Assembly (NCBI RefSeq): GCF_963422355.1
Contig: NC_085096.1
Coordinates: 6,658,717 to 6,722,716, forward strand
Direction: 5' to 3'
Length of the DNA stretch: 64,000 bases
Origin: Corticium candelabrum
Lineage: Eukaryota > Porifera > Homoscleromorpha > Homosclerophorida > Plakinidae
Shown here: one piece after another, positions 32,356 to 44,718 of the stretch
How the letters are laid out: every line of letters begins with the position of its first letter
Numbering within the stretch: position 1 is the first letter of the stretch
Notes under the pieces: generated by a model
The model's input: only the letters and a program-made list of their open reading frames with translations
Databases searched by the model: none
What the model was told of the DNA's origin: nothing
Translations under genes and position numbers: made by a program

Positions 32356-32576
32356 GGTCAGCCGAGCCGCTTCGTCCGACAAACAGACGCTGTCATGGAC
32401 ATGCTCGTTCCCCTTCGCAAATTCCCGTCAAGCGCCACATTTCTGTTGAAGACGACACTAGTGATCGTTGCAACAACACCACGGCCGCTCAGCCACGCCC
32501 ACCCAAAATTCAAGCTGACAGACTGCAGAACCACTTTGCAGAAACACTGTGGAACAAGCAAAATGTTACAAGTCAG
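32356..32576 (+). pseudogene. Exon of unknown gene, copy 1 (frameshifted near its start)
   Basis: Between an acceptor (TTACAG at 32350-32355) and a GTACAG donor at 32577 the frame reads SQIPVKRHISVEDDTSDRCN and later KIQADRLQNHFAETLWNKQN. The counterpart at 56322-56536 is open throughout. Here a one-base difference before SQIPV breaks the link to the upstream ATG. The only indel in the later part is a whole codon (EDD versus ED), which suggests past protein-level selection. The domain is unknown. Confidence 0.45.
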
Positions 32577-32935
32577 GTACAGCTACACACCCTCGCTCCT
32601 GGTTGTTGTTGGGGAAACATACGCGGCAAATGAAAACTATACGCGTTGTTTCTATGTGCTAAACCCTTAAAGCAAAGAACTAAACACCATGTACAGGACG
32701 GACGCCCGATGGCCGAATTCTCGTTAGCAGCTACCAAACAAAGAGAGGTGGAGCCTCATGATGACATCACGTTCGTCTATTGGTCAGTAATGACACCACT
32801 TCTCGTCTATTGGTCGGAATACTTCATTCGCATCTCCGCTAACCAACTATATATATGGTCAGTCGTCGGGTCTTCGGTCGTCGGGTCATCGAACGACTAC
32901 TGTACCCTCCAACCGGAAATCCGGACCTTGGGTAA
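32356..32935 (+). repeat. Dispersed 0.6-kb duplication, copy 1
   Basis: Matches 56322-56920 in the same orientation across a putative exon and the following 350 bp, including GCCGAATTCTCGTTAGCAGC and CTATTGGTC motifs. Both lie about 24 kb apart and lack obvious terminal repeats. Could be a low-copy transposon part or a duplicated gene fragment. Confidence 0.75.
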
Positions 32936-33250
32936 TTAATTAAGCCATGAGCTGTTGCTGTATCATTGCTACTGTGTTATTATACAATGCAGCTGCATGT
33001 GTTTCTAACTCGCGATCAAAGGAATGACTTCATAAGCTACGTGTTAAGAAAAAATAGAATATCTAGCTTATGTTTGCACCATGTACACCTCATTGCATGA
33101 TTTGCATCATTCACGTACTGCATACGAACATGTCACAGTGTAAAGCCTCATATGGCTTACTACATATAATGTTCGTATTTTACAGACAGATGTCGCCTAC
33201 AATCAATAACAAAATTTGTTCAAGCCAAATCAGGCAACTGACAAACACAT

Positions 33251-33869
<619 letters not shown>

Positions 33870-36784
33870 CAGTGGCGGATACAGAATTTGATAGACGGGG
33901 GGGCACGAAACCTAGTTTGTGGGCGTGTCCACTAAAAAGTGAGCTTAGACGGCTAAGTGTAGTGTTAAATACTTCAATTACTAACTAACGGTAAAATAGT
34001 TGTTACAGAGTGTTTTTGAAACAAAAACATGAGAAATTAAAACAAAACTTAGACTAACTAAATTAATTTTCCCCAGGATCAATAACTATTAAGTGGACTT
34101 TGAAGTAACATTCTTCTTGGCCGCTTAGCAGCAAAAGAATTTACAATAACGTCATAGTCAAGAGGAATGTCCTTGTGAATAAACAGTAATATAAGTGCAT
34201 TAAGTCGGTCCTGTAACATTGTTGTTCGTAGCTCCGACTGTAGGTACTACACGGATGAGTTACCTCTCTCTACGCTTGCAGTTGTGACAGGAATAACAAG
34301 TAGCAGGTTCAGCAATGTGCAAATGTTAGGATACAGTTTGTCGCTGGCCTGTTGTAAAGTTTCACAGACATTGTCAAAAAGCTGTGTAGGAAATAGTTTT
34401 CAATTCTCAATCCACAATTTTACTTCTTGTTCAATGCCTCCGCAGCTGGTAGGTCTTGGTGAAAGCGTTTATACAGTTCAGCCACCTCACCATCAGTTAG
34501 AGTGGTCAAGTTACAAGGTAACAGCTGAAGTCCCTTGATAGTCTGTTGGTTAAGTTGTGAGAATCTTGTGGAAAGTTCTGCTATAAGGTGGTCAAGGAAA
34601 GGAATAAATGTAGTGCACCTCCAGTAGGTTTTGGGGTTCTCAACCTCAATGTTAGAGCGAAGACTTTGCCGACTACACGTCCTTGGAACGGTCAATTCCT
34701 CCATCCCATGCAGTGTAGCCATTGTAAAGATAGACGCGTAAACCTTGTCGTATTCATTGCTGGGATCCGCTCGGATGTCCTTGAGAACACGCTTAACAAC
34801 GTCTAACTCTTTGTAAGCTGTCAAAATATCTTGTGTCGAGCATTGGAGAAGGCAGCTTAGGGGTTTGTTGTAACCAAAGAAGTAGAGATTTGTCTGGAAT
34901 GCTGCAACAGATTGGTCTGACGAGATAGCTTTGAGAAGTCCATTGGCCTCCGTCACGCTCTTGGCATTCTACTCCCTACTTGAGCTTCTGCTTATAGTCT
35001 CAAAGCAGTTTACGATAGGTTTATACATCTCAGCAAATTTAACCAAGATGGTATGCCGCTCGACCCAACGCGTTTCACACATCAGTTTTACTTTGTGAGG
35101 GGAAACTTCTGTGACTCCAAGTGATTTACTTTGAACATTTAACTTCGAAACTGTAGTCTCAAGATGTCGTTGCCTTTGGGGGAATACTTAAAGAAAATAC
35201 CTACAAGCCTTTAGATGAGAGAGCATGCAGCAGATGTCGGGAACAGTGGATGACTTGGAAATAGCCAAGTTCAGCTGATGGCTAGCGCAGTGATAATATG
35301 CTGCCTTGGGAACTTAATCTCGAAACTTAGCCTAACAGCCATTTAGGTGACTAGACATGCTTCTTGCACCATCATATGCTTGTGCACGACAAAGGTTACA
35401 ATCAATTCCAAACCGAGAGAGAGCTTCAAAGAGTTTGTCACAAATCGAAGCTCCCCTTACACTTTCACAGGGGATAAAATTGACAAGTCTCTCACCGATT
35501 GATGATCTTTGACATAACGAAGAACCACCCCAAGCTGCTCCCATCCACTCAAATCTGTTCCTTCATCAGCCTCCAGTCCAAAGAACTTGCTAGCCTTCAC
35601 ATCAGACAAAATCTTGCTTAAGACGTACTCACCCATGCATTCCAAAAGATCGTTTTGGGAGGTATTTGATATGTATGTGGAATTTTTTGCACGTTCCTTT
35701 TCTAGAAATTCTTTCAAAACAGTATCTCCTGAATCAATTCGAAATTGCACTATTGCTAGGAATTTTCCTTTGTTGATGACGTCACATGTAGAATCATCTC
35801 TGTGTTCTCTCAGTGAAATGCTCTGCTTGCCACAGAATTCCAAGTATTTGACAATGGATGTCAGAACAGCATGACTTCTTTTCACAAGCTGCTGTGCTTC
35901 CAGACTAATTGCAAAATCAACTCTTTGGCTAGGGTTTTCCATGGTTACAACGAATGCCATAAACCTTGCTTCAGATAGGTGGTGATCATGGACACTTGCG
36001 TGTGCTGTCAAATCAACTTTACCATCTTTCCAATTTTGGTAAGGCTTCTTAAAACCAGTAAATTGGCGCGGAAGGCTCCAAGATGGGAACCACTAGCTGG
36101 AAACAGGATACATGCCAGGCAGTACAAGCCTGAAGCTCTCTCTGAATATGAGAGAAAAGTAAACATGTCAAACCATTCTCGATTGCAGTTCCTGTGGTAT
36201 ACGCCACTCTTTCGTTTAGAATCCTTGTTGGTTCGAGTGGGAATTTTCTCGTACTCCAAGGGTCTGCTCTCGTTGATAAGGCGCCATTTTACTGCATCTG
36301 GAATGACCGCTAGCGAGTCCGCCACTAAGTCAGCAATGTCAATTCTAACGAGGTCATTTTCATCTCCCGTTGCAAGTTGATCTGTTTTTGGTGTAATCCG
36401 GAAGTTGTCCTAGCGAAAGCAACGTTGAAACCAGATGAGTCCATTGCTCTGTTCTTTGTTGCCTGCTCTTGAGATGACGACTCAGAAAGAAATTCTGTCA
36501 GTGACAACTGTTTGCGTTTGGTACACACCATGTGTCGAACTTTTTCCTGCTTGTACGTGTACGTGTACAGACAGAGCAAGCGCACTTGCAGGTATTTGTA
36601 GATGCACGGTAATAGATCAAAATGATTCTATTTATATTGGTAGGATCCTGTAGACTCAGATTTGAAGATTCTACGTAGCCCTCTGAGTACGTACCAATTT
36701 CTGATGGGTCCGTTCACTTACAAGAAAGTTTTTCCAAACGGGGGGGGCACGTGCCCCCAGTGCCCCCGTCTGGATCCGCTAGTG
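33870..36784 (-). mobile_element. hAT-family transposon, decayed, minus strand
   Basis: The left end is CAGTGGCGGATACAGA (33870-33885) and the right end is the complement of CACTAGCGGATCCAGA (36769-36784). Poly-G/C tracts lie just inside both ends, as in the element at 27910. No clear 8-bp target duplication was seen (TACATACT versus AAGGCAGT). The transposase on the minus strand is broken into several frames. Confidence 0.7.
34420..36585 (-). pseudogene. hAT transposase remnants (TTF finger, DUF4371-like, C-terminal)
   Basis: Reading down the minus strand: 36585-36325 (KRKQLSLTEFLSESSSQ), 36325-36008 with the TTF-type finger (REWFDMFTFLSYSERASGLY, CLACILF), and 36011-35457 with the core start (FFGLEADEGTDLSGWEQL, ECMGEYVLSKILSDVKASKF). 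Then come 35544-35332 (AQAYDGARSMS, second acidic motif) and 34956-34420 (helical insert and part of the C-terminal region, ELYKRFHQDLPAAEAL). The reading frame changes at least three times, and the SER/TFS dimerisation motif is missing. It resembles the 28134 transposase in order but is clearly degraded. Confidence 0.7.
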
Positions 36785-36831
36785 AAGGCAGTGACTGCAA
36801 GCCATCTACAGTAACACGTGTTCGGTACCTT

Positions 36832-37488
36832 CTAAGGGACCCATTGGATCACGTGAACCAGATCATAGTGCTGTCTATCACAGTTGACCAACTCTGTACT
36901 GTCGACTGGTACATCCATAGGAAACTGAAAGGAAAACCGAGGTTCATGCGTATGCCATTCCCACCTTTCGCCTGCCAGATGGAAAACGTGTATCGGTAAG
37001 CCAAAGTAGGTGGCAGCCGCCATAATTTCTGCATCAGTTCCCCGTGTACACTGCTTTGACATTGACTCAACGTGTTCATTGTAATCGCCATCTACGTAGA
37101 CAGCAAATGAAACAGCGCGTTCTCTCATGAACTCTACGATCTGCTCTCTGTAACTTAGGTGGTATCGTTGTGACTCCATAAGAGCTTGAGAAAAGCATTT
37201 GAATAGGCAATCACTCCTTCCAACTTGACTAATTTCTCGATTCTGTGCAGAGAGCTGATCGTGTGCTTCACTGCGTGAAGACTGACATCCACCGCTATTT
37301 GACATCGCGGGTATCGTCGTCGGAGTCGCAAAAGTAACGTGCGATGACTCAGTTTCCGTTAGTTCAACATTACCCTGACTGCTGCCCACTAAATCGTGGC
37401 TTTCTGCTTGCATGCCAATTTTTCTAATTGTTTGGCTGCAAACCTGCGCTCTTCGTTCTTTCACACTTGGACGTTCATCTTTTTGCAA
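36832..37488 (-). CDS. OTU-type cysteine protease ORF next to hAT terminus
   Basis: This minus-strand frame is open from TTG 37488 to a stop at 36832. The first ATG is near 37413 (MQAESHDLVG), so the true start is uncertain. After a Ser/Gln-rich lead, GRSDCLFKCFSQALMES has the OTU nucleophile Cys in a D-C-L-F setting. It is followed by YREQIVEFMRERAVSF, DAEIMAAATYFGLPIHVF and, near the end, CDRQHYDLVHV with the catalytic His. The OTU fold (peptidase C85/C65 type) removes ubiquitin chains. The usual DGNC is RSDC, which keeps the Asp and Cys but at changed spacing. The stop codon lies 48 bp outside the hAT end at 36784, on the same strand as that transposase. Confidence 0.7.
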   Translation of the reverse strand: MQKDERPSVKERRAQVCSQTIRKIGMQAESHDLVGSSQGNVELTETESSHVTFATPTTIPAMSNSGGCQSSRSEAHDQLSAQNREISQVGRSDCLFKCFSQALMESQRYHLSYREQIVEFMRERAVSFAVYVDGDYNEHVESMSKQCTRGTDAEIMAAATYFGLPIHVFHLAGERWEWHTHEPRFSFQFPMDVPVDSTELVNCDRQHYDLVHVIQWVP

Positions 37489-37704
37489 GACCCTTCAGCC
37501 GCTCGAAAGCAAACGGCTGTAAAAGACAGTCTTGTAAACGTTTTATACATGACAAAGCAACAAAAGAAAGTCCCACAGCAAATCTATATTAAAACTTGTG
37601 TATGTACATAGGTAATCCTCCTTTGGCAACATCGTATACAGCAAGAAACCAACAGACTTCACAAAATAGTCTGAGTCATACAGGTCTGTGTCTATGTACT
37701 TTGT

Positions 37705-38003
37705 CCATCAAAATCGTAAAGTATAGCGTCATTTCGTAGCTATGTTAATTGGCTACAGGTTGCTAAATTGTGTTCAAAAGGTAATAGTCGAATTGTAAGG
37801 TAGTAATGTTTCAATAGATGTTGCTGTTTATATGTCATTTCAGACATCGTGCGTTGTACATAAGAAATTGGTCGATGAAAATTTTACACTATGTCACTTT
37901 TAGCTATGTTAATTGGCTACAAGTTGCTAAAACCTGTTTGAACAATGTAATTGCAGATTTGCTGTATAATAATGTTTCAATAAATGTTGCTGTAAATATA
38001 GCA
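37705..38003. repeat. Imperfect tandem duplication of about 165 bp
   Basis: TAGCTATGTTAATTGGCTAC is found at 37737 and again at 37904. The following TTGCTAAA, AATGTTTCAATA and TGTTGCTGT strings keep the same order in both copies. This is the AT-rich region directly upstream of the OTU gene. Confidence 0.65.
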
Positions 38004-38017
38004 AAACCTCATTACAG

Positions 38018-38570
38018 TTGTTTCTTGTTTTCTCTAAACTTCTTCCTCATATAGTGTTACTTCTGTTTCTCTTTCTGTCTACCGATGAAAAGTCATCACA
38101 GACATGCACTTCTATGTATGTATGTTGTATGCAGGAAGTTCTGATAAAGCTAATGTTCATGGAACTAATAAAGACATTGGAACACAAAGATCTGTTCAAG
38201 CAGGCAAGCAAAGCAATCAAAGTAAAAACAACAAATACCATTATTCTAAACCCTGTGTTTGTGCATGCTTTAGAACTGAAACTAGAAAAATTTTCAGAAC
38301 TTAAGAGAGCTATGGAACAATCATGCTTAGAAATACATGACCTCAACCTCAACAGAGCTCCCTTGCATAAAAGAGTTCAGATTTCAGGACTTCGGTTTCG
38401 CGGCAGAATGCCTACAGATGGCAATTGCATGTTTCATGCAGTTCAAGACCAGCTTCAACGAGTTCATTCAACAGAAAAGTACAGTCACAGTGAATTGCGA
38501 GCAAACACAGTTGCTTATCTTGAAGCTCACGCCTTTCTTGTAAGAAATTATATATATATATATACATATT

Positions 38571-38601
<31 letters not shown>

Positions 38602-38625
38602 TGCATTAACTTATACATATATATA

Positions 38626-38679
<54 letters not shown>

Positions 38680-39187
38680 AGATTATACTATAATTATATT
38701 ATACTATACTATAATAAGATTTATACTTTCATCATCTGATTACCTTGCATATCCAGGATACAGAAGGCAAACCTCTTGATATGTCACTTTGTTGTCAACA
38801 AAGACTGGGCAAGCTATCTGATTAATTTGAGAAGAAATGGAACATGGGCTGATCACATAGCAGTGTTGGCTGTAGCAACATTTCTTTCCTATAACATCAG
38901 AATAATTAGTAGCGCAGTTGGCACAGGAGACTGCTTCGATATTATAGTTGAGCCAAATGGACACACAGCTAGACATGCCATTCCCTTACTTCTTGGACAC
39001 TACGCTGAAAACCACTATGAAAGCCTGGACATTGCAATTAATGGTATGTTTGAGTCTACTATTTCTACCAAAACTGATTGTCCTTTAATCAATAGATGAT
39101 CCTGTCACAGAAACTGAATCCAGCAACGAACTAGAAGTTACAACTATGATGACACGCGATCTGCCAATTAAACTCACATCACTTTAG
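38018..39187 (+). CDS. OTU-domain cysteine protease gene, multi-exon
   Basis: Exon 1 ends at 38539 (GTAAGA donor), exon 2 is 38757-39043 (GTATGT donor) and exon 3 starts at 39099 and stops at TAG 39185-39187. Exon 1 carries RGRMPTDGNCMFHAVQDQLQ, the OTU Asp-Gly-Asn-Cys motif. Exon 2 carries DWASYLINLRRNGTWADHIA and HYAENHYESL with the catalytic His. One extra base near 38788 shifts the frame within exon 2 (TCACTTTGTTG), so the gene is either damaged or mis-assembled. Introns are 217 bp, holding a (TA)n tract, and 55 bp. The start at 38018 gives a hydrophobic leader that may be untranslated; an internal ATG at about 38134 is possible. The Ulp1-like gene begins 46 bp later and could be the same transcript. 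Confidence 0.7.
38547..38675. repeat. (TA)n microsatellite within OTU intron
   Basis: Nearly pure TA repeats in three blocks, broken by CATATTTGCA and TTGCATTAAC. It accounts for most of the intron between OTU exons 1 and 2. Confidence 0.9.
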
Positions 39188-39233
39188 GTCTATGAATTTT
39201 GTAACTAGACAAAGCAGTACACTGTTGTTTGCA

Positions 39234-41476
39234 AGACTTGGAAGCTGTTGAAGCACAGGCCACTGAAGCGGTTCCAAGTAAGTTCATTTATCACGTCATG
39301 GATAAGAATAGAATGGTACGGATTATGACAGGTAGTTTACCAAAGAAACAAAGACTTCATCCGTTTTATGTTCTGTCATTGAAAGAGCAGAAAGAAGTGG
39401 ATGAAATGGTACTTAGTACCGATTAACTATTAGCACCTTACCAATGGCCTACATGTATTATAATGACCAGTGTCTTGTAATTCACAGATGGCTACAGCAT
39501 TTCATGAAGAGACTAGTAGGACACCTCTCAGATGTTCCAACTTCCTCGGTTTAGTAACAGTTGGTGACATATCACGACTACATCCCAGACGATGGCTCAA
39601 TGACAATGTCAGATCTTATAAAGACACCTACTAATGTATAGACGTCTTCAAAGTGGTTTGTCTTGCTATTGGCAGCTAATCAATGCGTTGTCACGTTTGT
39701 GGGAAATTGATGCTCAGCTTGTGGTATTGAACTAGTCAAAAGCTTTTTGCATACAAGTTCTGTAATCATAAATAAGTCTTGTTTGCACAGGGAAAGAAAG
39801 TTAAAGCATTAAATACCTACTTTTTGAAAAGCTGGACAAAGAGGGCCCTCAAGCTTTAAGACCATGGACAAGGAAATGGCTGGTGAGATCACACCAAGAA
39901 AATCAAACACAGTATGTCACAAGCGCTTGATTGTAAATTATATAGAAAGAACTTCTTCATTATGATATTCTCATAATGCCCATACATTGGCCTATAAAGC
40001 AGCATTGGTGTTGTACTGTATGTCGTTTAGTTTGTCTAAACCTTGTTTTGAACTAGTGGCAAGAATATTTTAGATTATAGACATTAACAAGAAAGAAATT
40101 CGTTACTATGATCCACAAATGATTATGTGCTCAGACGTTTTTCCTAAGACAAGGTACAAAGAAGCAACAGCACATCTCTTATTTTTGAATGACACTCTAA
40201 TTATGCTATGCTCTTATTAGACAGTGGTTGTCAGATACAGCAAGACAAACAGGAGAAACATATGTGGATGATAACTGGCGTGACATTACTGTGAAAGTAA
40301 AACTCTCAGTACTTATTTCTCATGCACATCACAAAATCGTTTCTTGTTTTCTACAGAATGCTCCAAGGCAGCTAGACAGTTGCAGCTGTGGAGTCTACTG
40401 TTTAATGGTAAATGTTATTTTCAACTGTTTTCTATGTAAATCTTGCACAACGACTTCTACCAATCTGTGAACTTTTTAGTACATGAGACAAGAAGCAGTC
40501 ACTAATAACCAACACTTCTGTGAGGTAGACAACCTATATGTTTAACTAGTTACATACCTAGTAGCATTATTTGCTGAACTGCAGAGTGACATTGACGAAA
40601 TTCGATCTTGGCTAGTGCACAGACTAATAACATTTTCAGCTCAAAGCGTAACAACTCAGCAAAGGTGAAGGCACTATAGCCGAAAATTTGATACAACTTG
40701 ACAGTTTAGTAATTTGTATTTTGAAAGCTCACCCTTGGAAACCGATACCAAAACCAAAAACTCAAGCGAGAACATGGAAAGTTTGCAGTCTCAGCTGTTT
40801 GATACCTCGCTGCTGCGACTTTGTCAAACAGCGGCAAGTTCAGAAGAATGGAGAGCAGAAGATGACGATAATATGCAAGTATGTTGTCACATACAAATGT
40901 GCTTACCTTAGAGGCTGAGCAGACCAATTTGTCATTTCTTGTTGCTCAAATGCAGATAAACATATGTAAGCAACAAGAAATGACTGAAGACTGACTTTTT
41001 TATTGCAGTGGAGCTTAGCACTAGTCAAATAACGATTTAAACTTACTGTTGTTGTTGTTGTTGTTGTTGTTATGTAAATGCAGCTCAGAGAACATAGTAT
41101 AGCGCCTGGAGACTGCTGGCTTAGCATTGATCCCTGGGTAGCTTTGTGGTTGGACTACAGAAGTTTTAACAACATGCCTCCTTTGAAAACAGCTGGTGAT
41201 TTTGTTTTGGTGAGCATTGACCAACACATACAGCAGAGGGAATTTACTTCAAGCACCACAACCTTTGACATATGTCTACTACCAGCAATTGATTTGTTCA
41301 AATTCTGGAGCACATACAAGTGCAAGAAACCACGCCCAAACACTGTCCATAGGAATGGAAAAGAATACCTAGCTCTTGACAGGTCTATAGTAGATGATCT
41401 GTGCGTATGGATACGTGAAATGAGAGAGCAGTTTGAGAAGCATGGAAAAACATTTTTTATTAAATCAAGCAAGTAA
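39234..41476 (+). CDS. Ulp1/SENP-like (C48) cysteine protease gene, about ten exons
   Basis: Well-bounded exons are 39234-39408, 39488 on, 39793 on, 40081-40153, 40221-40296, 40357-40407, 40480-40524, 40585-40664, 40710-40878 and 41084-41476 (stop TAA). Phases agree across each of the last six introns (45-205 bp). Ulp1 landmarks appear in order: LHPRRWLNDNV (substrate groove), KALNTYF..EKL and RPWTRKWL, DINKKEIRYYDP (strand with catalytic Asp) and QLDSCSCGVYCLM (oxyanion Gln and nucleophile Cys). The catalytic His strand lies in the damaged region before 40081. C48 enzymes cleave SUMO or related modifiers. Frame breaks near 39610 and at the T5 run near 39824 interrupt the N-terminal half. The last exon (APGDCWLSIDPWVALWLDYR...) is unrecognised. 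Confidence 0.7.
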
Positions 41477-42537
41477 ACTTTTGACATTAAGTATTGTTGA
41501 TTGTTTGCAAACTCCCCAGTACTAATGTGTAAGCACTGTAACTGAAGTTTGTTGCTAATTAAGTCTATTCTTCAATGGGCATTTTGCTTTACAATGCTAT
41601 GAATGCTATGGATTATCTACTATAAATCAAAAGCTTCATTTACTGATCACCAAAGTGTATTATACAAGGTTCAAGTTCTACATTTGAGAAGTAGGCTATA
41701 TAATTTCAACGCAGCTCTATTTCATTCTGTTGTTTAGACTGTACTTGTTGTGTTTGACTGCACTAACTAATTCAGGTGACATCTTTAGTGCATCCAATTA
41801 ACAGTCCTGTTCCTGTTAGGTAACGCGTGTTAGCAATACAAATTCGTTCTTACTTTATAACATGACAAAGCTTTCTTTGCAGAATCTGAGACAAATAAAC
41901 TTGATATTATGTCATAAAGAATCCATCCACGTTAGAGTCAGAATGCTTTGATAGCTGGATGAGCTAATCAGAGGTGCACATGCAAACACACGCGCGCGCG
42001 CGCTCAATTTTTGCACATATGTACTATTGCAGTGATGGTCAGGTGTGTCCACACCTACCTAGTGCTTTAGTATCTATGCCTAGTGCACCTGTACTTATAT
42101 ATGGGAGTAGTAACCACATGCATACAGTACAAGCAGATACAACTAAAGATAAAATTCATACAATTAAAGAAAAAACTTTACCAAAATAAAACGAAAACCA
42201 AAATTTTGCCTTGAAAAAACTAAACCCAAGCTAGCAAACTTCTTACCTTACCAAAACAACGAGGCACTTTTAATTTTCAATAGTGATTTTCAAGAATGAT
42301 ACGCTATCTTCATAGGAGACCTGAAACGTTAGAGAAACCTTCAGACAGTAATATGTGACTCATTCCTAGTATCCCCTCAACACAGCGTCAGAGTTGGAAC
42401 TCGTGCAAGTTGGGAGAGTACTGGAGTCGCATACAGCTCTAATGTTCTTGGAAGATTACATACCCGTGGTGCGTCTGATGGGAGTGGGAAGGTGATAACA
42501 AGTCATCGAGAACGCGCGTTATATTAGTGTCGCATCC
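41477..42537. other. Intergenic DNA after the Ulp1-like gene
   Basis: AT-rich with short ORFs only. An (CG)5 run lies near 41992. The frame 42382-42529 (HSVRVGTRASWESTGVAYSS) is open but unrecognised. Confidence 0.4.
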
Positions 42538-42585
42538 GGCCCCATGTGGCAGCGGCCCCGTGTGGCAGCGGCCCCATGTGGCAGC
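42538..42585. repeat. 16-bp tandem repeat, three units
   Basis: GGCCCCATGTGGCAGC, GGCCCCGTGTGGCAGC, GGCCCCATGTGGCAGC follow each other without spacers. The units differ at one base. Confidence 0.85.
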
Positions 42586-43062
42586 AAGGTCCCGGATACC
42601 TCGCGTTAGATACCATTCCATTTGTCCGTTTTTACGCTACGGTGTTTCATTATTTAACTAGTTATTTTGCAGAAAGGGACATGGCATGATTATCTAGGTA
42701 ATAATCGTGGCGATTTCTGAAACGTGCTTTGGTTTTTTGAGATATTGAAGAGAAAGGCCCCTGAAGAGGGGTGCACATACGGTCGTAAATCTCTACAAAA
42801 CGGTAACGGAATATGGTGAAACGCAAGGACAACATAGCAGAGACGATTTCTAAAATATTCATCGTGGGGATTTCTGATTGATGCTTTTGACTCGAAGATA
42901 TGACAACATGAATATCTGCAACATTCTGTATTACGACATCCATAAATATTTCTCACTTACAGTCAAAAAAAAAACAACCAAAAAGCTACACAGAACCTAA
43001 GATCTAAAAACTATACAAAACAACTAAGGATCAAAACGCCTGAAAAACAACAAGACTGAGCA
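42586..43062. other. No recognised feature
   Basis: The motif GGCGATTTCTGAAACG near 42710 is echoed by GGGGATTTCTGATTG near 42866 (weak direct repeat). No gene was seen. Confidence 0.35.
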
Positions 43063-43362
43063 TCATTCGGTCTTCTGTACTGAGAGTGACAACCCAGTCG
43101 TCCAAACAGTTCTAGAGTATTTGAAACTGTCGTTACTAACTTGCAACTTTCGTAAACTGACAGAATATGCATGGACACCACTGTTCATAGTCCGAAGAGA
43201 CAGAGAATCTTTTACCGAAGTCAGCTGTTCAAACGTCGTTTGTCGCACACGAACCCTAACTGAAGGATCCGAAGGCGAGCGGCATCGGCGTCCAGACCTG
43301 TTTCGTCGTCCACCGCGCTTCCGCGGAATCACGGAAGGAAGCCTTACAACAGTAGCAGGCAT
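43063..43362 (-). CDS. Hypothetical basic ORF
   Basis: ATG at 43362 opens MPATVVRLPSVIPRKRGGRR, strongly basic with RSGRRCRSPSDPSVRVRVRQ, then TTFEQLTSVKDSLSLRTMN, to a stop at 43063. The opposite strand also has a 106-codon ORF. I prefer the minus strand because its start and composition look more protein-like, but no family supports either. A GTAAAAG donor inside (after TSV) could end a first exon earlier. Confidence 0.3.
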   Translation of the reverse strand: MPATVVRLPSVIPRKRGGRRNRSGRRCRSPSDPSVRVRVRQTTFEQLTSVKDSLSLRTMNSGVHAYSVSLRKLQVSNDSFKYSRTVWTTGLSLSVQKTE

Positions 43363-43441
43363 GATGTCGATGTCACGCGATCTTACATGTGTGGCTAGAA
43401 AACCTCTTCGGCGTTACGCTATAAAACCGTTGCCCGCCTGA

Positions 43442-44074
43442 TAAGTATGAGTAAGTTGTGCATAAGTGTTTCAGCTATTGAAACAAACTGCACGCTAGAC
43501 AGACTGCGATCTAGAGTAGCTAAGTCGGAGTTCCGATCGAAAATGTTACAAACGCATCCGATAGAAATTATCATTTAGTCAGTTAAAAGCATACTTAAGC
43601 ATATTTCGTTCTGAAAATGCGTCAAATGTCTCAATTTGGATTGTTGGTAACCTACAATCAAAGGTGTATGTGGGGCGCAGTTTACTAGCGCAAGTGACTG
43701 AAATGTTCCTTTAATTAGGCAGAGGCCTAAAACGACCAATGATCGATGCCTCAACCCGAAATAAAATTTTACATATTGCTATGGTGTCATAAAGATAAGG
43801 ATTACAACAAAACAATTTTGTGTAAAGAAACCAATCTCCTGTTATCTGTTATTCTGATTATGTAATAGATTTGTGCACGAAACAGCTATATGAAAAATTT
43901 CACTAAATGAACGGGTTAATTAAATCATGCGTTCTGTGATGCTTGTTTTTAATTATGTTTACTAATAGATTGTGCTTCATAGGTCTAAGTCTCCTTCTCA
44001 AGTGTTTCTCATAGTAATTACAATCTTCTACAATGCACTAAAAGACATATCGACAGAATTTAGACTGGGAGAGC
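43442..44074. other. Intergenic DNA
   Basis: AT-rich, no coding or repeat structure recognised. Confidence 0.4.
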
Positions 44075-44400
44075 ATTATCTTGGCTTACAATGCTATGCG
44101 CAAGTTAGATGGACTAAAGGCTGCTAAAGAGTCACTTCCATTACCATCTCTACTCAACGAAATGTGGCCAGAGTCACAAAAATAATAGACAGACTGCATT
44201 TTAAGAACCACAAAGACCTTCTTTGTCGAGATTCATACAATCCCGACAATTCGTTTACGAAGGAGAGCCATCCTAAGTACGACACAATGATTTGTGAGCA
44301 AACATTTAGCTGGGCAAGCAGGTTCAAGAAAACTACCTGCGCCATGAACAAGACCCATCATCTGTTCTTTCTTTCTACACAGAATCGTTAAAAGGCGCAA
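44075..44400 (+). pseudogene. Repeat-element protein relic with NH-C..C motif
   Basis: The first part reads AYNAMRKLDGLKAAKESLPL and PSLLNEMWPE. After a one-base shift come VTKIIDRLHFKNHKDLLCRD, YNPDNSFTK and DTMICEQTFSWASRFKKTT, then MNKTHHLFFLS. The pattern DR.HF.NH...C...YNP...(T).(I)CEQ.FSW recurs, as I recall, in the C-terminal part of uncharacterised transposon-derived proteins of fish, cnidarians and sponges. The frameshift and missing N-terminus make it a relic. Function is not assigned. Confidence 0.45.
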
Positions 44401-44718
44401 CAACTGTCTGGAGTCTTGCTACAGATCTGGAAGAAAAGCACTGTTTTCCAGACTCAGAAAACTAGACTCGGACGATTACACCATCATTTGTTAGTGTTTT
44501 GATCTCTACAAATTAATCTTATTGAACTCTAGATTACAAAATTGTGCTGTTTAATATCTACTTCTTCTGTAAAAGGAAGACAGAACAAGTGCTGATACAG
44601 TAGACTATTGTAGTTAGCAAGGTGTTTAGCTAACAAAATATTATGAATGGTTTGTAAGTCTACTGCATAGTTATAACCGTGTGCATGCAGACTAGCATGT
44701 GCACGTGTATAAACCATA

